Assembly: GCA_013138655.1 (NCBI GenBank)
Contig: WTCI01000154.1
Location: forward strand, 1 to 6,810
DNA from: Desulfuromonadaceae bacterium
Lineage (GTDB): Bacteria > Desulfobacterota > Desulfuromonadia > Desulfuromonadales > Geopsychrobacteraceae
Length of the DNA: 6,810 nucleotides
Direction: 5' to 3'
Numbering within the stretch: the stretch's first letter is position 1; the number at the start of each line of letters is the position of its first letter. Shown piece by piece: positions 1 through 5,049 of this stretch. The translations under genes were made by a program, and so were the position numbers. The notes beneath the pieces were generated by a model, which saw only the letters and a list, made by a program, of their open reading frames with translations, was not told where the DNA came from and did not search any database.

Positions 1-574
1 GTTCATGGACTCGAATGGAAATCCGGCTGTAAATCTCCGTACCGGTAATTTGCTCCAGTATCGGTGCCCGCTCATCTGGTGCCGCCTGCAGGAATGCCGC
101 GAATCCGCCCTGAGCAAGAAGCATGGATCGGGTGAAGCGGTCAAAGTCCATGCCGGTGACCGTTTCAATCTGTCCGGCAACACCGCGCAGCTTCGCCTCG
201 AAAATTTGCCCGGAATCTGCGTCCGCAATCTCATGTTTGGGGGCCTGTAGCTCGCCGTCAGGCTTTTTTCGCGCCCGATGCTGGCTCCAATGACAGCGGA
301 ATCGCCCGGCTTGCGTTTCAAAGGTTGCCTCGGCAAAACACTCGCCGGTTTGCCGGGACATGATTTCATTGCCGCTCTTGGTGATCCTATTAAGGCGGGG
401 TGTGCGCCCATAGAGAGCCAGGCAGATGGCATCGAGAATGGTTGTCTTGCCTGCGCCGGTTGGACCGGTAATGGCGAAGATGCCATCGGCGGCGAAAGTG
501 GGGTGGGTAAGGTCAATTTTCCATTCGCCGGCGAGTGAATTTAAGTTTTTGAAACGTACCTGCAGTATCCGCAT
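1..574 (-). CDS. sbcC: SbcC, ATPase subunit of the SbcCD nuclease (N-terminal part, runs off the left edge)
   Basis: SbcC is the Rad50-type SMC-like ATPase that, with SbcD, opens and degrades DNA hairpins and blocked or protein-bound ends in the cytoplasm. The first 191 codons are visible, in frame without interruption to the window edge. The protein starts MRILQVRFKNLNSLAGEW, the usual N-terminal strand of Rad50/SbcC. Walker A is GPTGAGKT at residues 37-44, followed by TILDAICLALYGRTPR. The Q-loop region LLAQGGFAAFLQA has its glutamine at residue 155, then EILEQITGTEIYSRIS-type sequence (here PILEQITGTEIYSRIS), which leads into the coiled coil. The coiled coil, zinc hook, signature motif and Walker B lie outside the window. 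The ATG at 574 is preceded by GAGGTGG (578-584), giving a core GAGG six bases from the start. It lies 11 bp after the sbcD stop, so the two are almost certainly co-transcribed and translated in a coupled way. Confidence 0.95.
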   Translation of the reverse strand, partial: MRILQVRFKNLNSLAGEWKIDLTHPTFAADGIFAITGPTGAGKTTILDAICLALYGRTPRLNRITKSGNEIMSRQTGECFAEATFETQAGRFRCHWSQHRARKKPDGELQAPKHEIADADSGQIFEAKLRGVAGQIETVTGMDFDRFTRSMLLAQGGFAAFLQAAPDERAPILEQITGTEIYSRISIRVHE

Positions 575-585
575 TGACCACCTCT

Positions 586-1815
586 CTATTCTGCCCGGGT
601 ATCATCTTCATAGAGAGACGTGACGGTCTCCTGGTAGGCACGAAGCAATTCGGGTCGCTGCTCTTCGGGCACATCGTGAACCGACAGGCAGCGCTCGAAC
701 ACATCATTGATATTCAGGTCATCCAGCGTTTCGTCATCGTGGATTTGCTTGAGCACGCGGTCGATGATCCGGTTGTTCTTCACCCGCAGAATCTCCATCT
801 CCGTACCGGAAACAGCAGCTTCCAGGCGCTCGCGTAAATCGCCGATCACTTCCTCGCCTTCGTACACGACTTCCAGCCAGGCCCGGCATTGAGTGGCAGA
901 AAGCTCAAGAATCATGGCTGAAATCTCTTCCCAAGATCCCCGAATGCGCTCAAGCCTTTGGAAAACAGGCACACCGGCAAGCTTCACCGAAGCTTCGCCA
1001 CCGGCAAACTCAACCAGGCAGACGCTCTTTTCCTGCCGTGCTTCTCCAAAGCCCATCGGCAGAGGAGAACCGCTATAACGCATCACCTCTGAGCCGTTAA
1101 CCTTCTGAGGAACGTGCAGGTGTCCCAGTGCCAGATAATCGATACAAGCCGGAAAAATTCCCGAGGTTACATGGGCAAGCGATCCGACATAAAGCTCACG
1201 GACACCGTCGCCATCGACCGTTTGTCCCCCGGCAGTAAAGAGATGCCCCGTGGCGATGATGGGGATCCGGACACCCAGGTTCTTGCGCTTCTGTTCGGCC
1301 AGCGCCGCCACCTCGGAATAGTGGCTGCGGATGCCATCGATCAGTTTGCGCTCTTTGTCTTCAATACTTTCGCCGGCTTCCGCCACCCGAATGTCCCGAT
1401 CCCGCAGATAGGGGACAGCACAAACGATAAGCTCGGGCGCGCCTTGCTGATTACTGAGAAGCAGAACCTCGTCTTCAAGATTCTCTGTGACAGCACCGAT
1501 CACATGGACATTGAGGGCTCGAAGCAGCTCCTTGGGGGCATTCAGGAACGATGGCGAATCATGGTTGCCCGCGATGATAATGACATGGCGGCAAGAGGAG
1601 GCGGCAACGCGGCACAAAAATCGGTAATAAAGCTCCTGGGCACGGTTACTCGGGGTACTTGTGTCGAAAACATCGCCGGCGACCAGAAGGGCATCGACCT
1701 GCTCCCGGCGGATTGTCTCGGCCAGCCAGAGCAGAAAGGAGGCAAATTCATCGTAGCGTTTGCGCCCGTATAGAGTGCGCCCAATGTGCCAATCCGAGGT
1801 GTGGAGGATTTTCAT
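586..1815 (-). CDS. sbcD: SbcD, Mre11-type exonuclease subunit of SbcCD
   Basis: SbcD is the metal-dependent phosphoesterase (Mre11 family) that supplies the nuclease activity of the SbcCD complex. The 409-aa length is normal for the family. All expected metal and catalytic motifs are visible: TSDWHIG (D8, H10), AGDVFDTSTPSNRA (D48), AGNHDS (N84, H85, D86), ATGHLFTAGG (H191) and LALGHLHVPQ (H232, H234). The C-terminal half, from about residue 290, is the variable capping and SbcC-binding part. The ATG at 1815 is the first in frame and gives the canonical MKILHTSDWHIG start; upstream is only a weak GAAGAG-type ribosome site followed by an A-rich stretch. It is the promoter-proximal gene of an sbcD-sbcC operon and diverges from the AddB-like operon across the 573-bp gap. 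Nothing suggests truncation or loss of activity. Confidence 0.96.
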   Translation of the reverse strand: MKILHTSDWHIGRTLYGRKRYDEFASFLLWLAETIRREQVDALLVAGDVFDTSTPSNRAQELYYRFLCRVAASSCRHVIIIAGNHDSPSFLNAPKELLRALNVHVIGAVTENLEDEVLLLSNQQGAPELIVCAVPYLRDRDIRVAEAGESIEDKERKLIDGIRSHYSEVAALAEQKRKNLGVRIPIIATGHLFTAGGQTVDGDGVRELYVGSLAHVTSGIFPACIDYLALGHLHVPQKVNGSEVMRYSGSPLPMGFGEARQEKSVCLVEFAGGEASVKLAGVPVFQRLERIRGSWEEISAMILELSATQCRAWLEVVYEGEEVIGDLRERLEAAVSGTEMEILRVKNNRIIDRVLKQIHDDETLDDLNINDVFERCLSVHDVPEEQRPELLRAYQETVTSLYEDDTRAE

Positions 1816-1858
1816 TTTTTTTGGCTCTTCTGTAGAATCTGCGGGTCGAGGGAGTTAA

Positions 1859-1888
1859 AAAATAGGCAATCTGTTCAGCACAGTACAA
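1859..1888 (-). promoter_or_regulatory. Possible promoter for sbcDC
   Basis: On the minus strand, TTGTAC (1883-1888) and TATTTT (1859-1864) are separated by 18 bp and lie about 45-75 bp upstream of the sbcD start. They match the sigma-70 boxes at only 3/6 and 4/6 positions, so this is a weak, position-based guess. The -10 candidate overlaps the A-rich direct repeat at 1857-1865 that flanks a suspected small mobile element; if that element is real, its insertion placed the -35 next to the -10. Confidence 0.22.
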
Positions 1889-2017
1889 AAGACTGTCATT
1901 CCGGCAGGATTTTAGCCGGAATCCAGAGTTCAGAAAACAGAAAGACTGGATCCCCGATAGCAGCACTCGGGGATGACAGGCGTTTTTTCTCCTGATCTGA
2001 TAATGCTTAATAGTTAC
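1865..2017. mobile_element. Possible degraded MITE with IS66-like ends, containing a twin-hairpin repeat
   Basis: An A-rich 9-bp word, AAAAAATAG, occurs at 1857-1865 and again at 2018-2026. Just inside the right copy is CTTAATAGTTAC (2006-2017), which matches the right end of the better-preserved element at 2092-2235 (CTGAATAGTTAC) at 11 of 12 positions. Just inside the left copy is GCAATCTGTTCAG (1866-1878), which resembles that element's left end GTAACTGTTCAG with one substitution and one inserted base. The layout is therefore end, about 125 bp, inverted end, with flanking duplication. The interior carries a separate palindrome (1893-1979). The duplication is low-complexity and the left end imperfect, so chance is possible. 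Confidence 0.4.
1893..1979. repeat. Twin-hairpin GTCATTCC-type palindromic repeat
   Basis: The segment folds as a cross. The outer arms CTGTCAT (1893-1899) and ATGACAG (1973-1979) are complementary, as are ATCCAG (1921-1926) and CTGGAT (1946-1951). Each half is also its own hairpin: ATTCCGGC/GCCGGAAT (1898-1905/1915-1922) and ATCCCCGA/TCGGGGAT (1950-1957/1967-1974), both 8-bp stems with 9-nt loops. A 19-bp spacer (1927-1945) separates the halves. The stem sequences differ between halves yet each pairs with itself, which suggests selection for the two hairpins. Short repeats of the form GTCATTCC...GGAATCCAG, including the Neisseria dRS3 type, are scattered through many proteobacterial genomes; membership in such a family is inferred. 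A T-run at 1983-1988 follows the right hairpin, but no plus-strand gene lies upstream to be terminated. Confidence 0.75.
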
Positions 2018-2083
2018 AAAAAATAGAGCATTGTTTCACCTCTTGAGGTTAGGATGATTTTGACAAGAAATTATCCATATCAA

Positions 2084-2091
2084 GAAATGAG
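2084..2091. repeat. Left copy of 8-bp target-site duplication (GAAATGAG)
   Basis: GAAATGAG lies directly against the left end of the 144-bp palindromic element. An identical copy abuts its right end at 2236-2243. Exact, abutting 8-bp direct repeats are what a transposase making an 8-bp staggered cut leaves behind. Confidence 0.75.
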
Positions 2092-2235
2092 GTAACTGTT
2101 CAGCAAGATGTGCTGGTGGTGCCCATGGAAAGGGTGTCTGTCGCCCGGATGGCGACAGTCAAGCCCCAGGGATGGGTTCATGCGGCCCTTGGAATGGGCG
2201 GCACCAGCACATCAGCACCCGTTCTGAATAGTTAC
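2092..2235. mobile_element. MITE-like palindromic element, 144 bp, IS66-type ends
   Basis: The terminal inverted repeats are GTAACTGTTCAG (2092-2103) and CTGAATAGTTAC (2224-2235), paired at all 12 positions with one G-T. A second arm pair lies inside: 2107-2126 against 2194-2213, 20 bp with 18 Watson-Crick pairs, one wobble and one mismatch, followed by AAGGG/CCCTT (2130-2134/2186-2190). At the tip is a perfect hairpin, CTGTCGCC-CGGAT-GGCGACAG (2138-2158). The right linker (2214-2223) is 7 nt longer than the left (2104-2106). Exact 8-bp direct repeats flank the element. Ends starting GTAA and 8-bp duplications are hallmarks of the IS66 family, so a non-autonomous IS66-type derivative is the best guess. 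It has no room for a transposase; a 74-aa open frame crossing it is an artefact of the repeat. Confidence 0.72.
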
Positions 2236-2243
2236 GAAATGAG
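2236..2243. repeat. Right copy of 8-bp target-site duplication (GAAATGAG)
   Basis: Identical to 2084-2091 and directly adjoining the right terminal inverted repeat. The lack of any mismatch suggests the insertion is fairly recent or the site is little diverged. Confidence 0.75.
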
Positions 2244-2294
2244 AAGCAATGCCGATCAAGACTTTACTGAACAAAGTCGAACGTTTCAAGTCGT

Positions 2295-2322
2295 TTGTTT
2301 ACGCTGTCGTCTGCGTTATTAT
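2295..2322 (+). promoter_or_regulatory. Candidate promoter for the AddB-like/helicase operon
   Basis: TATTAT (2317-2322) matches the -10 consensus at 5 of 6 positions. TTGTTT (2295-2300), 16 bp upstream, has the conserved TTG of a -35 box but little else. Transcription would start near 2329, placing the leader hairpin (2323-2367) at or near the 5' end of the message. GTTTACG (2297-2303) and CGTAAAC (2330-2336) form a 7-bp inverted repeat around the -10, a possible operator. No LexA-type box was recognised by eye. Confidence 0.35.
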
Positions 2323-2367
2323 GCAGTTTCGTAAACCACCCGCTATGCAGGTGGTCAGTGAAACTGC
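2323..2367 (+). promoter_or_regulatory. Nested leader hairpin upstream of the AddB-like gene
   Basis: The outer stem is GCAGTTTC (2323-2330) with GAAACTGC (2360-2367), 8 perfect pairs. The inner stem is ACCACC (2335-2340) with GGTGGT (2350-2355), 6 perfect pairs and a 9-nt loop. A symmetric 4x4 internal loop (GTAA/CAGT) separates them. It ends 9 nt before the Shine-Dalgarno and 21 nt before the TTG start, and no T-run follows, so it is not a standard terminator. It could affect message stability or translation; no known riboswitch class was recognised. Confidence 0.6.
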
Positions 2368-2376
2368 TGTCACTTC

Positions 2377-2381
2377 GGAGG
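2377..2381 (+). promoter_or_regulatory. Shine-Dalgarno site fixing the TTG start at 2389
   Basis: GGAGG lies 7 nt upstream of TTG at 2389-2391. No ATG or GTG start in the same frame lies as well placed, and the protein read from this TTG begins just ahead of the conserved N-terminal LILTANERL segment, so the rare start codon is well supported. Confidence 0.8.
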
Positions 2382-2388
2382 ACTTCTC

Positions 2389-5049
2389 TTGACTGCTGAC
2401 CTCTCAACCCTTATCGCTGCTGCGGAAACCGGGGCACTGATCCTGACCGCCAATGAACGCCTGTTTCGTTATTTACGCGGTCTTTATGATCAGACAATGC
2501 AGGCTGCCGGTAAAAAGGTCTGGGATACGCCGCAGATTATCAGTTATCAGGGGTGGCAGAGTCGCAGCCTGTCAGAATTGGGGGAGAGCTGGCGACTGCT
2601 TGGCAAAAATCCGGCCTTACGTCTCTGGGAACAGTTGATTGAGGATTCCTGCCGCGGCAGCGACCTGGAACTCCTCCAGGTGGGTAAAACCGCCGAAAAA
2701 GCCCACGAGGCATACCAAGCCCTCATGGAACATGGCGTCTCCCTTGATGGGTATTTCCTGACCGATGATCAGCGTATCTTTAAAACGTGGCTGAAATGGT
2801 TCAGCGCCGAATGTCAGCGTCAACAGTGGCTTGATCGCAGTCAACTGCCGGCCCGCATCTGCCGGGCACTTGAAGTTGGAGACCTGCCGCTGCCACAGCA
2901 GATGTTCCTGGTCGGTTTTGATCAGTTGCCGCCGGGGGCTGAATTGCTGCAGCGAACCTGTCACTCTCTGGGGGGACGCTGTGATGAGTTTCAATTCCAG
3001 CCCGATGTGGCGTCCCGTCAGCGCCTGGTCGCCGCACCGGATGCCGATCAGGAGATAGAACTCGCTGCCCGCTGGGCAAGGCAACTGCTCGACCAGGGTG
3101 TCGAATCGATCGGTGTGGTGGTCCCGGATCTCAAGGTCAGGCGGAAGAAAATTGAACGGGTTTTCCGTGCCCAGATCGATCCCGGGGCTGCTCCCGGTCT
3201 GCAGGATGAAGAGGCGAACTTCACCCTGTCGCTGGGTGGACCATTGATTGAACAGGGGGTGATTCATGCGGCCTGTGAAATTCTGGCGGTCGCTCAACAA
3301 CTGACACTGGAGCAGGTCTCATTCCTGCTGCGGACTCCCTACCTGGGAGCCAGCCAGCTGGAGGCGGACAGCCGGGCCCGGCTCGATCGTCGTCTCAGAT
3401 CCTTCCGCCAGCAGCAGATCTCCCTGAGCCGGTTCACGAATCTGGTCGCAGAAGATGATCAGCAAAAAAATCTGACAACAATCTGCAACCAATTGAAAGA
3501 AGCAAACAGCGAGAAATCTACCCGTCTGCCGGGAGGCTGGGCCGAGCGATTTACTGCGGAACTGCAAAAGGTGGGCTGGCCGGGGGATCGTCCTCGTTCC
3601 AGTCGTGAGTTCCAGGCGCTCAAAGCCTGGCGTGAAAAACTGTTGCCGTCCCTGGCAGCCCTCGATCAGGTATCACAGCCGATCGGTCGACGACAGGCCC
3701 TGGCATTGCTGCGTCGTCTGGTCAAGGAGATCGATTTCCAGTTGGAATCTCCAACCGGGCCGCTACAGGTGATCGGGCTGCTTGAGTCGGGCGGGCTACA
3801 TTTTGAACATCTCTGGGTGATGGGGCTGAGTGAAACTACCTTGCCGGCCGCCGCGCGCCCGAATCCGTTTATCCCTTATGAATTGCAAGAAAACTATGGC
3901 ATGCCGCATGCCAGCGCTGCCCGTGAGCTGGCTTTTGCCGAGCGGGTGATTGAACGTTTAAAAACCGCCAGCCCGGATATCATCTTCAGCTACCCGCTCT
4001 GGGAGGGGGATTGTGAACTTCGCCCCAGCCCGTTGCTACCGGAAGAAACGGGCAAGTCAGACATCACACTGGCAGATGCTCAGGATTTTTTATCATTGAT
4101 TCGTCAGAATCTTCCGGTTCTTCAGCAACTGAAAGATGATCAGGGGCCGGAGTTGGAGGACGGTAAAGGGAGTGGCGGAACCGGGATCCTCAAGGACCAG
4201 GCCCATTGCCCCTTCCGAGCCTTTGTTCACTATCGGCTGGCTGGTCGTGAGCTCGACAAGGCTTCCCCCGGACTGGATGCCCTGACCCGTGGGGATCTTG
4301 TCCATCTGGCTCTTGAACGTTTATGGACGCGACTACAAGATCAGCAGGCACTGCTGCAACTCTCCGAGGACGAGCAACGCTCAATGCTGAGCGAGTTGGT
4401 GGAGCGATCGGTTGAGGACTATTTTGCCAAGGGCAACCGGCCCTCTGAACAACTCCTGCAACTGGAGAAGGAACGGATTGCCACACTGATTGATGACTGG
4501 CTGACAACCGTTGAACGACAGCGTGATCCCTTCCGGGTTGCCGAACTGGAGCAGGAACACGTGGAACAAATCGGCCCCCTACAGATTAAAACCAAGGTGG
4601 ATCGGATCGATGAGTTGGCAGCAGGCCACCGCGTGATCCTTGATTACAAGACGGGTTCCAGCCTCAAGCCGGAGGACCTTTTCAGGGAGCCACTCCTTGA
4701 GCCGCAGCTGCCGATCTATGCGGTCGCCGAAAAAGGGACCGAAGCGGACGCTGTCGCTTTTGCTCAGGTACGACGGGGTGACTGCAAACTGCTCGGTGTG
4801 GTCAGGGAGCAGGGGATGCTCGGGAAAGTCAAAGATCTGTCGGGCTATGCGCAGGCGGTTGAGCGCGGGATCACGGCTTGGCCGCAGTTGCTTGACGATT
4901 GGCGCGGGCAGTTGGAGCAATTGGCCGAAGATTTTGTTGCCGGACAGGCCCGGGTTCGCCCTTTTGATCTGCAGCGTAGTTGCCAGTATTGCGATCTGCG
5001 AGGGCTCTGCAGGATCGATGAAGCTGCTGTTGTTGAGGGGGGTGAATGA
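2389..5049 (+). CDS. AddB-like DNA repair protein with Fe-S PD-(D/E)XK nuclease domain
   Basis: This 886-aa protein resembles the AddB-related 'probable DNA repair protein' family (about 900 aa, TIGR03623 as I recall it), encoded beside a UvrD-type helicase. Residues 1-560 are a helicase-like scaffold: the N-terminus (ALILTANERLFRYL) has no Walker A where Bacillus AddB has one. GVVVPDLKVRRKKIERVF (about 242-260) and HLWVMGLSETTLP (474-486) are the recognisable AddB/RecC-like segments. Residues 600-880 are the nuclease: GDLVH (H639), VDRID (D738), LDYKTG (D752, K754) and EPQLPIY (Q773, Y777) match the RecB/AddB nuclease motifs. C607 with C865, C868 and C874 is the four-cysteine arrangement that binds a 4Fe-4S cluster in AddB. 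It likely cuts one strand during end resection. The TGA overlaps the helicase start, so subunits are probably made together. Confidence is high for the nuclease domain and moderate for orthology to AddB. Confidence 0.9.
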   Translation: MTADLSTLIAAAETGALILTANERLFRYLRGLYDQTMQAAGKKVWDTPQIISYQGWQSRSLSELGESWRLLGKNPALRLWEQLIEDSCRGSDLELLQVGKTAEKAHEAYQALMEHGVSLDGYFLTDDQRIFKTWLKWFSAECQRQQWLDRSQLPARICRALEVGDLPLPQQMFLVGFDQLPPGAELLQRTCHSLGGRCDEFQFQPDVASRQRLVAAPDADQEIELAARWARQLLDQGVESIGVVVPDLKVRRKKIERVFRAQIDPGAAPGLQDEEANFTLSLGGPLIEQGVIHAACEILAVAQQLTLEQVSFLLRTPYLGASQLEADSRARLDRRLRSFRQQQISLSRFTNLVAEDDQQKNLTTICNQLKEANSEKSTRLPGGWAERFTAELQKVGWPGDRPRSSREFQALKAWREKLLPSLAALDQVSQPIGRRQALALLRRLVKEIDFQLESPTGPLQVIGLLESGGLHFEHLWVMGLSETTLPAAARPNPFIPYELQENYGMPHASAARELAFAERVIERLKTASPDIIFSYPLWEGDCELRPSPLLPEETGKSDITLADAQDFLSLIRQNLPVLQQLKDDQGPELEDGKGSGGTGILKDQAHCPFRAFVHYRLAGRELDKASPGLDALTRGDLVHLALERLWTRLQDQQALLQLSEDEQRSMLSELVERSVEDYFAKGNRPSEQLLQLEKERIATLIDDWLTTVERQRDPFRVAELEQEHVEQIGPLQIKTKVDRIDELAAGHRVILDYKTGSSLKPEDLFREPLLEPQLPIYAVAEKGTEADAVAFAQVRRGDCKLLGVVREQGMLGKVKDLSGYAQAVERGITAWPQLLDDWRGQLEQLAEDFVAGQARVRPFDLQRSCQYCDLRGLCRIDEAAVVEGGE

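Noticed and set aside
1114..1773. A 219-codon plus-strand frame opposite sbcD
   Set aside because: It lies fully antisense to a clear sbcD with all metal motifs and has no recognisable domain or ribosome site.
1950..1988. Rho-independent terminator (hairpin 1950-1974 plus T-run 1983-1988)
   Set aside because: Eight bases separate the stem from the T-run, and no plus-strand gene upstream needs a terminator. The hairpin belongs to the twin-hairpin repeat.
2027..2083. Small palindrome ACCTC-TT-GAGGT (2038-2049) as an operator
   Set aside because: A 5-bp stem is short, and nothing around it ties it to either operon. I see nothing else in this stretch.
2060..2088. Promoter with a perfect TTGACA at 2060-2065
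   Set aside because: At the usual 17-bp spacing the -10 would be AGAAAT (3 of 6), and transcripts would have to cross the whole palindromic element before the AddB-like gene. The candidate at 2295-2322 is better placed.
2110..2334. A 74-codon plus-strand open frame in the gap
   Set aside because: Its first half is read through the palindromic element (tip hairpin and inner arms), it has no ribosome site, and it matches no protein I recognise. It is best explained as a product of the repeat.
2617..3300. A 227-codon minus-strand frame opposite the AddB-like gene
   Set aside because: It is antisense to a continuous conserved protein, with no domain of its own.
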